Below, in pieces: positions 8,436-16,632 of a stretch of 64,000 nucleotides of DNA. Position 1 is the stretch's first letter, and each line of letters starts with the position of its first letter. The position numbers were made by a program, and so were the translations under genes. The DNA is from Actinomyces oris (lineage in GTDB: Bacteria > Actinomycetota > Actinomycetes > Actinomycetales > Actinomycetaceae), in NCBI RefSeq assembly GCF_001937445.1, contig NZ_MSKS01000050.1:1-64000 (forward strand), in the 5' to 3' direction. A model generated the notes under the pieces. That model was not told the DNA's origin. It made no database searches and was given only the letters and a program-made list of their open reading frames with translations.

Positions 8436-8470
8436 CTGATAAAGGTAGCGACTCTCCCGCCGGCCGTCAA
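8429..8470 (-). promoter_or_regulatory. promoter with overlapping dyad for DUF3800 leader
   Basis: Minus strand TTGACG (8470-8465), 17 nt, TACCTT (8447-8442): a good sigma-70-type promoter. A perfect 7-bp inverted repeat, GCTACCT...AGGTAGC (8449-8443 and 8435-8429, 7-nt loop), overlaps the -10 and the start point. It could be an operator, or an RNA hairpin if transcription begins further upstream. Confidence 0.5.
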
Positions 8471-8578
8471 GACGACAAGCACCCTCCACCTCGACAGACC
8501 TCAACTGCGATGACGGTCACAGTCTTGCTAGGATGAGAGGGCGTCATCTGTGAGCTTGGAGCGTCAGGGGAAGGGCAT

Positions 8579-9163
8579 ATGAGCACACGCGACGTCACCC
8601 ACACACCAGGTCGGCACTGGAAGCCGGACGTTCCCCTGTCAGCGGTGGCTGCGGGAAGGGTCTTCCTGGGAGTCTTCGACGCACTCGCGGTCGGAGTCGT
8701 GCTGGCCCTCTGGTCCGCCCTCACGCGCGCCGGGCTCACCTACGACCAGATCACAGGATTCGCCATCCTGGCGACCGCCGTGCACGAGACCCTGGATGCG
8801 GCATCCATGCGCCTGACCATGCGCATCCAACGCACCAACGACATGAGTACCGCGCAGCGGATCCTGTCCGCCCTCATCTGCCCGGCCATTGGCGGAGCAC
8901 TGGCGGCCATGGTCTTCGCACCGCACCGCCTCACTCACCTGACGCTTCTCACGTGGGCAACCTTCCTGGTCATCTTCTGCGCAGTGGATCGGCCGTGGAA
9001 GACACCGATGTCCTACGAGGAGATGAAGGAACGCGGGCGCCAGACCCGGCTGATGACCCGGGAGCACTTCGCCGAGGAGATCGCCGACGGCCGGATGACC
9101 TTCCGCCCCATCGACGACGAGGGCTACTACCTCGACGAGGACGGCAACCGCATCGAGGACTGA
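8579..9163 (+). CDS. small membrane protein, paralogue of 6831-7403
   Basis: 194 residues; AGGGGAAGGG ends 3 nt before ATG 8579. Four hydrophobic segments precede an acidic tail ending YYLDEDGNRIED. It shares with the protein at 6831-7403 the WSALTRAGL block, the DAAS.RL.MR block, the CPA.GG.LAAM segment and a RPWKTPMSYEEM motif. The tail differs in sequence and is richer in acidic residues than in the paralogue. No family is recognised. It is convergent with the ABC transporter operon that ends at 9223, with 59 nt between them and no obvious terminator. Confidence 0.7.
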   Translation: MSTRDVTHTPGRHWKPDVPLSAVAAGRVFLGVFDALAVGVVLALWSALTRAGLTYDQITGFAILATAVHETLDAASMRLTMRIQRTNDMSTAQRILSALICPAIGGALAAMVFAPHRLTHLTLLTWATFLVIFCAVDRPWKTPMSYEEMKERGRQTRLMTREHFAEEIADGRMTFRPIDDEGYYLDEDGNRIED

Positions 9164-9222
9164 CAGGCCCCGTCGCCATGTGCGCCCGGCGCGGGTCCCA
9201 CCCAAGCCGTGGCCGTCCGGCG

Positions 9223-10101
9223 TCAGGACTTCTTGAAATCGTACTGCGGGTACTTCTTGGCCCAGGCGATGGCGGCCTCATCCTCCCGGCCCTCACCGTA
9301 GGTGTTGACGACGAGGTCCTCGAGGCTGCCGTAGGTGGCTTCATCCATCTTGATGGAGCCGAGCCACGTCGCGATCTCCGGGTAGTCCTGCGCGAAGCCC
9401 TCTCGCCCCAGGAAGTGAAGCCCTTCTCCCTTACCGAGCGCCCCCTTGGGATCCTTCAGGTCCCGCATGCCATAGGTGGTGTTCGCCCAGAAGGGGTGCC
9501 ACAGGGTCACGACGATCTCCTGCTTGGCATCGACCGCTTTCTTGAGCTCGGCCAGCATCCCGGTGGTGGAGGAGGTCAGGAACTTCATGTCCCCCAAACC
9601 GTAGGCGGGGATCACGTCCTCCTGCGACACCTTGGTCAGTCCTGCACCCGGCTCAATACCAATGATCTTGTTGCCGATCTGCGAGGCGTGGGGCTTGATA
9701 TCCTCGATCGATGTCATTGAGGAGTAGTCCGGGACGGACCAGCACAGCTTGGCCGCGTCGTAGTAGGTCCCCAGGTCCTCGATGAAGGTGCGGTACTTGT
9801 CCATGTACTCCTTGTGAGTGACGTCCGGCCACGCCGAGGGATACAGGTCGACCGCCCCCTGGCTGAGCCCGGCGTAGAGAGGCCCCGCTTCACTCAGGTC
9901 GGTCAGCTTGATCCGGTACCCGGCCTTCTCCAGCTGGGTCTTGAGCAGGTGGGTCATGGACAGGCCGTCGCTCCAGGAGGGGATGAAGCCCAGGCGGAGT
10001 CGCTTGCCCCCGCCGCCGGAACCCTTACCGCAGGCGGACAGGGCGCCCGCCGCCGCCAAGGAGGCCAGAGCAGCGGTGAAGGTGCGGCGGGAGGTCTGCA
10101 T
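9223..10101 (-). CDS. glycine betaine/proline-type ABC transporter, substrate-binding lipoprotein
   Basis: 292 residues. Start ATG 10101 has AAGGAAC just upstream and gives a clean signal: MQTSRRTFTAALASL with a twin-arginine-like SRRTF, a hydrophobic core and the lipobox LSAC (Cys ~24). Without the signal it matches OpuAC/ProX proteins: RLRLGFIPSWSDG, LSQGAVDLYPSAWPD, GIEPGAG and VVTLWHPFWAN, which carry the aromatic residues that cage quaternary amines. The role is capture of glycine betaine, proline betaine or a related compatible solute outside the membrane for delivery to the permease encoded just upstream. It is the last gene of a three-gene operon; the spacing to the permease stop is 66 nt. 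Confidence 0.9.
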   Translation of the reverse strand: MQTSRRTFTAALASLAAAGALSACGKGSGGGGKRLRLGFIPSWSDGLSMTHLLKTQLEKAGYRIKLTDLSEAGPLYAGLSQGAVDLYPSAWPDVTHKEYMDKYRTFIEDLGTYYDAAKLCWSVPDYSSMTSIEDIKPHASQIGNKIIGIEPGAGLTKVSQEDVIPAYGLGDMKFLTSSTTGMLAELKKAVDAKQEIVVTLWHPFWANTTYGMRDLKDPKGALGKGEGLHFLGREGFAQDYPEIATWLGSIKMDEATYGSLEDLVVNTYGEGREDEAAIAWAKKYPQYDFKKS

Positions 10102-10167
10102 GGTGTTCCTTCGATACGTGCCCGACGCCGGTGAGGGCGAAGTGGAAAAGCGTCGTCGAGTCATGGG

Positions 10168-11046
10168 TCACCGCTTCTTGATGAGTGAGAGCAGCGAGCC
10201 CTTCTCCCGCGGCGCCCCGAGGGCCGCGGTCACCCGGTCCAGGTAGATCGCCAGGAACACGATGGACAGCCCCGCCTCGGTGCCCTTGGCGATGTCGATC
10301 GTCGCGAGTGCCTTGACGACCTCCTTCCCCAGGCCGTCCGCACCGACCATGCCCGCGATGACGGCCATCGACAGGGCCAGCATGATGACCTGGTTGACGC
10401 CCGCCATGATGGTGGGGACGGCCAGGGGCAGCTGGATGCCCCGCAGGATCTGCCAGTCGGTGGCGCCGAAGGAACGCCCCGCCTCGACGGTCTCCTTGTC
10501 CACCTGCTTGATGCCCAGCTCGGTCATGCGCACCCCGGGGGGCATCGCGAAGATGAGCGTGGCGAACATCCCGGGCACCACCCCGATGGAGAAGAACAGC
10601 ACCGAGGGGATGAGGTAGACGAAGGCCGGCATCGTCTGCATGAGATCGAGGACCGGGCGGACGAGGATACTGACGTACTTGTTGCGGGCGGCCCATATCC
10701 CCAGGGGGATGGCGAAGACGAGGGCGGTCAGGGTCGCCAGGGTGACCAGGACCAGCGTCTCCATCGCATTGACCCACTGCCCCAGGGAGATGATGATGAG
10801 GAAGGTGATGGCGGTACCCACCGCCAGCCTCCACGACTTCGCCATCCAGGCGATAAGGACGAAGACCACCACCATGAGCAACGGGGGCACGGCCAGGAGC
10901 AGGTCCACGAGGTTGTCGTTGACCAGGGTGCCGACCCGTGAGATCGCGCTGAGGAAGCCGTGGAGGTGGACCTGGATCCACTCAATGAGGACCTCGACCG
11001 CCGTGCCCAGGGGAATCTTGGGAAGAGGAGTCTGTACGGGAATCAT
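10168..11046 (-). CDS. glycine betaine/proline-type ABC transporter, permease
   Basis: 292 residues with six to seven hydrophobic segments. It has the binding-protein-dependent permease loop: EAGRSFGATDWQILRGIQLP followed by a further hydrophobic segment, the site where the ATPase couples. Close to ProW/OpuAB. Its ATG overlaps the stop of the ATPase gene (ATGA at 11044-11048 read on the minus strand), so translation is coupled. The N-terminal ~45 residues form an amphipathic or membrane-associated stretch before the core. The C-terminus is short and basic. Works in the cytoplasmic membrane with the ATPase (11046-12323) and the lipoprotein (9223-10101). Confidence 0.9.
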   Translation of the reverse strand: MIPVQTPLPKIPLGTAVEVLIEWIQVHLHGFLSAISRVGTLVNDNLVDLLLAVPPLLMVVVFVLIAWMAKSWRLAVGTAITFLIIISLGQWVNAMETLVLVTLATLTALVFAIPLGIWAARNKYVSILVRPVLDLMQTMPAFVYLIPSVLFFSIGVVPGMFATLIFAMPPGVRMTELGIKQVDKETVEAGRSFGATDWQILRGIQLPLAVPTIMAGVNQVIMLALSMAVIAGMVGADGLGKEVVKALATIDIAKGTEAGLSIVFLAIYLDRVTAALGAPREKGSLLSLIKKR

Positions 11047-12323
11047 CAGGCGTCGGCTCCTTCGGCCTCGGTGGTCTCACTGGCCTTGCCGGCCTGTGCA
11101 TCGGTCCGCTCCACGGCCGGCTCGGCGCTGGAGGCGCTGGCCTCCTGGTTCTGCTCACTGATGGCGGCCAACAGGGTGACGCGCGGAATGACGCCGGAGA
11201 TCCGTCCGTCATCGTCGACGACGACGATGGGGGCCGCGTGCTGCGCGGCGTAGGCGAACAGCTCGTTGACCGGGGTCGAGTGCGGCACGACCGGCATCTC
11301 GTGGATCGTGGACAACGGCAGCGCGTCGGAGCCCTCCTTGACCGCCCGGGCGACGTCGTCCTCCCAGACGTAGCCGAAGGGGGTGCGGTCGCGGTTCTGG
11401 ACGAGCAGCCACGGCGGCTGGTTCTCGCGCAGGAGCTTGTGGGCGGCGTGGGGGCTGCGGTCCGAGCCCAGGACCGCGTACGGGGGTTCCGCGATGGAGC
11501 CGGCCGTCAGGACCCGGGTGCGGTCGACGTCGGCCACGAACCGTGAGACGTAGTCGGAGGCCGGGTCGCGCAGGATCTCCTCGGCGGTGCCGACCTGCTC
11601 GACGCGTCCGTCGCGCATCATGGCGATGCGGTCCCCCAGGCGCATGGCCTCGTTGAGGTCGTGGGTGATGAACAGGATCGTCTTGCCGAGCTTGCCCTGC
11701 AGGTCGATGAGCTGGTCCTGCATCTCCCGACGGATGAGCGGGTCGAGCGCGGAGAAGGCCTCGTCCATGAGAAGGATGTCGGTCTCGGCCGCCAGGGCGC
11801 GGGCCAGGCCGACCCGCTGACGCATACCGCCCGAGAGCTCCCCGGGCTTGTAGCCGCCCCACCCCTTCAGGCCGACCAGGGCCAGGGCCTCGGTGGCCCG
11901 GCGCTCGCGCTCGGAGCGATTCACACCCTGGATCTCCAGGCCGTAGGCGGCGTTCTCCCCCACCGTCCGGTGCGGCAGGAGGGCGAAGTTCTGGAAGACC
12001 ATGGAGACGCGCTTGCGGCGCAGCTCGCGCAGCTTTGACTTCGAGACGTGCGCCAGGTCCTCACCGTAGAGGGTCATGCTGCCGGCCGTGATGGGCAGCA
12101 GGCCGTTGACCATGCGGATGAGGGTGGACTTCCCGGAGCCCGACAGGCCCATGACCACAAAGATCTCGCCCTTGTCGACGTCGAAGGAGGTGTCGATGAC
12201 GGCCGCGGTCTGTCCCGACTTCCTCAGCTGGTCCCGCGTCCTGCCGGCCTTGAGCTTCTTGACGCCGTCGGACGGTCGACGCCCGAAGACCTTGTAGACA
12301 TGGTTGGCCTCAATGACTTTCAC
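11046..12323 (-). CDS. glycine betaine/proline-type ABC transporter, ATP-binding protein with CBS domains
   Basis: 425 residues from GTG 12323, with GAGGAG 5 nt upstream. It has Walker A GLSGSGKST, Q-loop VFQNFALLPHRTV, signature LSGGMRQRVGLARAL, Walker B ILLMDEAFSALDP and the switch His in FITHDLNEA. A C-terminal region of ~130 residues resembles the paired CBS domains that sense ionic strength in OpuA/ProV. The N-terminal extension (RRPSDGVKKLKAGRTRDQL) before the nucleotide-binding fold is typical of ProV. The last ~35 residues are Glu/Ala-rich. First gene of the operon; a possible but poorly spaced promoter (TTGACC at 12451-12446, TAAAAT at 12423-12418, 22 nt apart) lies upstream. Confidence 0.92.
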   Translation of the reverse strand: MKVIEANHVYKVFGRRPSDGVKKLKAGRTRDQLRKSGQTAAVIDTSFDVDKGEIFVVMGLSGSGKSTLIRMVNGLLPITAGSMTLYGEDLAHVSKSKLRELRRKRVSMVFQNFALLPHRTVGENAAYGLEIQGVNRSERERRATEALALVGLKGWGGYKPGELSGGMRQRVGLARALAAETDILLMDEAFSALDPLIRREMQDQLIDLQGKLGKTILFITHDLNEAMRLGDRIAMMRDGRVEQVGTAEEILRDPASDYVSRFVADVDRTRVLTAGSIAEPPYAVLGSDRSPHAAHKLLRENQPPWLLVQNRDRTPFGYVWEDDVARAVKEGSDALPLSTIHEMPVVPHSTPVNELFAYAAQHAAPIVVVDDDGRISGVIPRVTLLAAISEQNQEASASSAEPAVERTDAQAGKASETTEAEGADA

Positions 12324-12874
12324 TGCACTCCTCGCGATCTAGCTCCTGGCCTGGCCGCGAGGGTCCGGAAAACGAGTTGTGAGAGTCGCGTCCGGACCCC
12401 ATGACGGCTGCAGACCCATTTTATGGTGCTGCGGAGTGTTCACGCGGTCAATTTGAGTAGGCGCAGAATCCCGCGAATTCAGGGGACTTCAGGCCTTGAC
12501 ACGCCTGCGAGCGTGTCCGGCGCCACGCCCGTAGGACGGGGCGGGGCTCGCCTGGCGCGCACGGTCAGGCACGACCATCCATCAGCACCGAGAATGCTTG
12601 AAATGACCACGATCATCGCGGCTCCCCCGCGGTCTCGCGCCGCACGCGCATGAGCGCGGCGCATAACTAACAACGCTCACACCCGCAACCGGAGTTCCCT
12701 AGCACCTCAGGATGTGTTGATAATCACATTTGCTTCGTTGATGCCCTCCGCTCCGTATCGGAACGACATGGCGCGCACCCGAACCCCCTCCCCTCTCACG
12801 TGGAATCACTACGCTGAGGGACACGCCCGCGGTCCGCGGGACCAACCGGGGCGCTGATGGAGGAGGAGACTGTC
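12324..12874. other. 550-nt divergent intergenic region, no gene seen
   Basis: Separates the betaine transporter operon from the ROK regulator gene. Short frames here lack a ribosome-binding site and coding character. Besides a weak promoter candidate on the minus strand near 12418-12451 it contains the CRP-like palindrome at 12713-12728. Confidence 0.6.
12713..12728. promoter_or_regulatory. CRP/GlxR-like operator candidate
   Basis: TGTGT-TGATAA-TCACA, flanked by A and T so that the palindrome extends to ATGTG...CACAT. It differs by one base from the TGTGA-N6-TCACA consensus of CRP and of the actinobacterial CRP-family regulator GlxR. It lies about 150 nt upstream of the ROK regulator and the glycan operon, a plausible place for carbon-source control. 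Confidence 0.5.
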
Positions 12875-14179
12875 GTGCCGGCTGCAGGATGGATCCCGGC
12901 GGGCGGTCCGGACCCCTGGGGATCCCTCGGAGGCCCGGGCGCGCACAGACCCAAGGCTCATGCCGACGTGCGCATCTCGAACATGTCGCTCATCCTGCGC
13001 CACCTCCAGACGAGTCCCGCACTGTCGCGCACGCGCCTGGCCCGCGAGACGGGGCTGTCCAAGGCAACGGTCTCGACCCTCGTGGCCGAGCTGTGCTCCC
13101 GGGGGCTGCTCATCGAGGAGGAACCGGACCTGTCGGGCAGCGTCGGCAGGCCGAGCACGGGCCTGCGCACGGCTCCGCGCACAGCGGCCGGCATCGGCCT
13201 GGAGATCAGTGGCGCCTCGCTGCTCCTGTCCATCGCGGACCTGACCGGAGACGTCATCGCGCGCCGCTGCGAGCTCGTCGACGACGCCGCGCACCACCCC
13301 GACACGATGATCGAGCATGTGGCGGCCATGCTGTCCCAGGCCCTGGAGCAGCTGACGCAGCAGGGGACGACGGTTCCGGGAATCGTCCTGGCCCAGCCCG
13401 GGATCATCGACTACACCGACAATACCGTGCACTACTCCTCCACCCTGGAGTGGCACGACGTCGCCGTGGCGGACAGGGTCCGCGACGCCGTCGCCCGCCG
13501 TATCGACCCCGGCAGGAGCGTCCCCGCCATCACGCTGGAGAACGACGCCAAGCTCGCCGCACTGGCCACCTATGAGCGCTACGCGCAGGACGGGGTGCAC
13601 AACCTGCTCTACCTGTCGGGCGGCGAGGGGATCGGCGCCGGCATCATCGCCGACGGCCACCTCCTGCGCGGCTGGCTGGGCCTGACCGGCGAGGTCGGCC
13701 ACATGCCCGTGGAGCCCGAGGGCCTGGCGTGCCGCTGCGGGCGGCGCGGCTGTTGGGAGACCCGCTCGGGCCTGCAGGCCCTGACCTCGGCGTACCCGCC
13801 TGGCGACGCGGTGCGCGACGAGACCACCTCCTTGGATGAGCGCATCGAGATCCTGCGCCGGCGCTTCGACGCCGGGGATACCGAGCTCGCGCGCAGGCTG
13901 AGGCTCTCCCAGCAGGCACTGGCACGCGCCCTGGCGATCCTGGCGGACGTCCTCAACCCTCAGGTGATCGTGCTGTCGGGATACCTGGCCGCCTTCGCCG
14001 ACGTGTTCATCTCCCCCACCGCTTCCATCCTGAAGGACCGGCTGCTGGACCAGCGCGCCGCCGTGAGGCTGGAGACCTCCCACCTGGGCCAGTGGGCCTC
14101 GTCACACGGGGCGGCCCTGGTCGCGCTGGAGTCCGTGCTCGACAACCCCACCCTGGTGGACATCAGGCCCACCTACTAG
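12875..14179 (+). CDS. ROK-family transcriptional regulator
   Basis: 434 residues from GTG 12875, which has GGAGGAGGAG 6 nt upstream; ATG 12857 is in frame but precedes that site. The N-terminal winged helix-turn-helix lies at about 25-90 (SRTRLARETGLSKATVSTLV). It is followed by the ROK sugar-kinase-like domain with the zinc-binding signature CRCGRRGCWE and GEVGHMP, and NDAKLAA. Proteins of this NagC/XylR type bind DNA in the absence of a sugar or sugar-phosphate inducer. The phosphorylase operon begins 97 nt downstream on the same strand, so this is its likely regulator, with free GlcNAc, GalNAc or a phosphate as the probable effector (inference). Confidence 0.9.
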   Translation: MPAAGWIPAGGPDPWGSLGGPGAHRPKAHADVRISNMSLILRHLQTSPALSRTRLARETGLSKATVSTLVAELCSRGLLIEEEPDLSGSVGRPSTGLRTAPRTAAGIGLEISGASLLLSIADLTGDVIARRCELVDDAAHHPDTMIEHVAAMLSQALEQLTQQGTTVPGIVLAQPGIIDYTDNTVHYSSTLEWHDVAVADRVRDAVARRIDPGRSVPAITLENDAKLAALATYERYAQDGVHNLLYLSGGEGIGAGIIADGHLLRGWLGLTGEVGHMPVEPEGLACRCGRRGCWETRSGLQALTSAYPPGDAVRDETTSLDERIEILRRRFDAGDTELARRLRLSQQALARALAILADVLNPQVIVLSGYLAAFADVFISPTASILKDRLLDQRAAVRLETSHLGQWASSHGAALVALESVLDNPTLVDIRPTY

Positions 14180-14276
14180 GCGCCACCCGGCTTATCGACC
14201 GCCTCGCCAGTAGCCAAGGGGCACCACATGCTGTAGTTTGTTCGGAGTTCAGACTATTCAGCCCGAAGGAGTGCTG

Positions 14277-16487
14277 ATGTCTCTCCAGACCCAGCCCACG
14301 GCGCCGCTTCCCTCTCAGGCGGGGGGACGCCTCACCCTGCCGATCCAGACCGGCATGGATGAGGAGGTCCGCCGCCTCATCGCCCGTCTGGGCGCCGACG
14401 CCGTGCGGAACTCCGACGGCACCGAGCTGCCCAGCATCGTCTCGGAGCTGGCCACCAAGGTCTACTCCACCTACTTCGTGGGCCGCGGCGACAACGTCTG
14501 GGCCGATGCCCATCCGCAGGAGGCCACCCGGATCTTCCTCATGTCCGACCGGGTCGCCGCCACCGCCGACGGCTCCGTGAGCATCGACCTGCTGGCCTCC
14601 TGGTTCGCCGACCAGGTCCGCCCCGACACCGGCTGCGACGTGACGCGCTGGTGGCAGGCCCACGACCGCACCACCGGTCAGGAGCTGCCCGCCACCGCGT
14701 GGAGCATCGAGGCCGACGGGCGCACCGTCACCGTGCACGAGGCCCTCGCCGGGCACGTCTACACCGTCAGCTTCCTGGCGAACCAGACCTGGGACCCCAC
14801 CCAGATGTACAACTACCTCACCAACGGCTGGGACGAGGACCCCACGCGCGTCAAGGAGAAACCCTTCGACGTGCGCCACGAGGCCACGTGGTCCCACGTG
14901 CGCGCCCACCTGAGCGCCTGGCTCACGGAGCACCCCGAGGTGGACGTGGTCCGCTTCACCACCTTCTTCTACCACTTCACCCTCGTCTATGGCGCCGACG
15001 CCACCGAGCGCTTCGTCGACTGGTTCGGCTACTCCGCCTCGGTGAGCGTCCCGGCCCTGGAGGCCTTCGAGGAGGAGTACGGCTACCGCCTGACCGCCGA
15101 GGACTTCATCGACGCCGGCTACTACAACTCCCCCTTCAGGGTTCCCACCCGCGCCTTCCGCGACTGGATCGACTTCCAGCAGCGCTTCGTGTGCTCCCGG
15201 GTGCGCGAGCTGACCGACGCCGTTCACGCCCAGGGCAAGGAGGCGATGATGTTCCTGGGCGACAACTGGATCGGCACCGAGCCCTACGGCGAGCACTTCG
15301 CCACCACCGGCCTGGACGCCGTCGTCGGCTCGGTCGGATCGGGGGCGACCTGCCGGATGATCGCCGACATCCCGCACGTGCGCTACACCGAGGGCCGCTT
15401 CCTGCCGTACTTCTTCCCCGATGTCTTCCACCCGGGGGGCGATCCCGTCACCGAGGCCAACCGCAGCTGGCTGGAGGCCCGGCGCGCCATCGTGCGCTCC
15501 CCCCTGGACCGGATCGGCTACGGAGGCTACCTGTCCCTGGCCGTGGAGCACCCTGACTTCATCGACCGCGTCGAGCAGATCGTCGCGGAGTTCCGTGCCA
15601 TCCACGAGCGCTCCGCGGGGCTGCGTCCGCTGACCCCCGGCTTCAAGGTCGCGGTCGTCAACTCCTGGGGCCGCCTGCGCTCCTGGATGACGCATATGGT
15701 CGCGCACGCGCTGTGGTACCGCCAGACCTACACCTACCTGGGGGTCCTCGAGGCGCTGTCGGGCCTGCCGGTGGACGTGGAGTTCCTGTCCTTCGACGAC
15801 GTGCGCGCCGGCCTGGCCCCGGAGGTGAAGGTCCTCATCTGCGCCGGCGCCGAGGGCACCGCCTTCTCCGGGGGCGAGCAGTGGGCGGACTCAGAGCTGG
15901 TGGCCCAGGTCAGCTCCTTCGTGGCCGCCGGCGGCGGCCTCATCGGGGTGGGGGCTCCCAGCGCCCACCCCGCCCACGGAGTCACCTTCCAGCTCGCCGA
16001 CGTCCTGGGCGTGGACCGGGAGATCGGCTGGGGCCTGAGCACGCGCCGTCGTCCGCCCGAGGCAGAGGAGCACTTCATCACCCGGGACCTGACCGGCGGC
16101 CTCGACGACGGCGAGGGCACCCCCGACATCGTCGTCACCAGTCCCGCCACCCGGGTGCTCGACGCCGCGCACGGCCAGGTCCGCCTCGCGGTCCACGAGC
16201 TGGGTCGGGGCCGGGCGGTGTACGCCACGGGACTGCCCTACAGCGCCCAGAACTCCCGGTTGCTGCACCGGGCCATCTTCTGGGCCGCGGGGTGCCAGGA
16301 GGAGTTCTCCGCCTGGGCGGCCCTCGACCCCAGGGTGGAGGTGGCCGCCTACCCCGACGGGCGCACCACCCTCGTCATCAACAACTCCCTGGAGCCCGTC
16401 ACCACGACGGTGCCGACTCCCCAGGGCCCCCGGACGGTCCGTCTGGAGGAAGGAGGCCACCAGTGGCTCACCGCTGCCTCGCAGTGA
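14277..16487 (+). CDS. gnpA: 1,3-beta-galactosyl-N-acetylhexosamine phosphorylase (GH112)
   Basis: 736 residues, normal for GH112; AAGGAG ends 5 nt before ATG 14277. It phosphorolyses galacto-N-biose (Galβ1-3GalNAc) and/or lacto-N-biose (Galβ1-3GlcNAc) to galactose 1-phosphate and the free N-acetylhexosamine. The sequence shows the TIM-barrel core with MFLGDNWIGTEPYGEHF; by position and context D329 in GDNW should be the general acid of the family. Also visible are FYHFTLVYG, EEYGYRLTAEDFIDAGYYN and a C-terminal GATase-like β-domain (GGGLIGVGAPSAHP). No signal peptide, so the disaccharide is cleaved in the cytoplasm after import by the transporter encoded next. First gene of a same-strand run to 23437. 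Confidence 0.95.
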   Translation: MSLQTQPTAPLPSQAGGRLTLPIQTGMDEEVRRLIARLGADAVRNSDGTELPSIVSELATKVYSTYFVGRGDNVWADAHPQEATRIFLMSDRVAATADGSVSIDLLASWFADQVRPDTGCDVTRWWQAHDRTTGQELPATAWSIEADGRTVTVHEALAGHVYTVSFLANQTWDPTQMYNYLTNGWDEDPTRVKEKPFDVRHEATWSHVRAHLSAWLTEHPEVDVVRFTTFFYHFTLVYGADATERFVDWFGYSASVSVPALEAFEEEYGYRLTAEDFIDAGYYNSPFRVPTRAFRDWIDFQQRFVCSRVRELTDAVHAQGKEAMMFLGDNWIGTEPYGEHFATTGLDAVVGSVGSGATCRMIADIPHVRYTEGRFLPYFFPDVFHPGGDPVTEANRSWLEARRAIVRSPLDRIGYGGYLSLAVEHPDFIDRVEQIVAEFRAIHERSAGLRPLTPGFKVAVVNSWGRLRSWMTHMVAHALWYRQTYTYLGVLEALSGLPVDVEFLSFDDVRAGLAPEVKVLICAGAEGTAFSGGEQWADSELVAQVSSFVAAGGGLIGVGAPSAHPAHGVTFQLADVLGVDREIGWGLSTRRRPPEAEEHFITRDLTGGLDDGEGTPDIVVTSPATRVLDAAHGQVRLAVHELGRGRAVYATGLPYSAQNSRLLHRAIFWAAGCQEEFSAWAALDPRVEVAAYPDGRTTLVINNSLEPVTTTVPTPQGPRTVRLEEGGHQWLTAASQ

Positions 16488-16632
16488 GCACCCCCGTTCC
16501 ATATCCACGCTCCGCTCACGGGCGCGCACCCACAACACCGACAGCACCGACAGCTCCCTGTCACCGCCCCGCCGCGCCCCCGCTCCTTCCGGCAGACGCC
16601 GGGCCTTTTCAATGACGAAGAAGGAAACTCCC

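Noticed and set aside
12418-12451. TTGACC / TAAAAT promoter for the betaine transporter operon
   Set aside because: Spacing of 22 nt is too long for a normal sigma-70 promoter; mentioned only as a weak candidate, not called as a feature.
12479-12673. 64-codon minus-strand frame in the 12.3-12.9 kb gap
   Set aside because: No ribosome-binding site, Arg/Ala-rich composition of random high-GC DNA, and no recognisable motif.
14163-15707. 514-codon minus-strand open frame
   Set aside because: Antisense to the GH112 phosphorylase, which has full family motifs.
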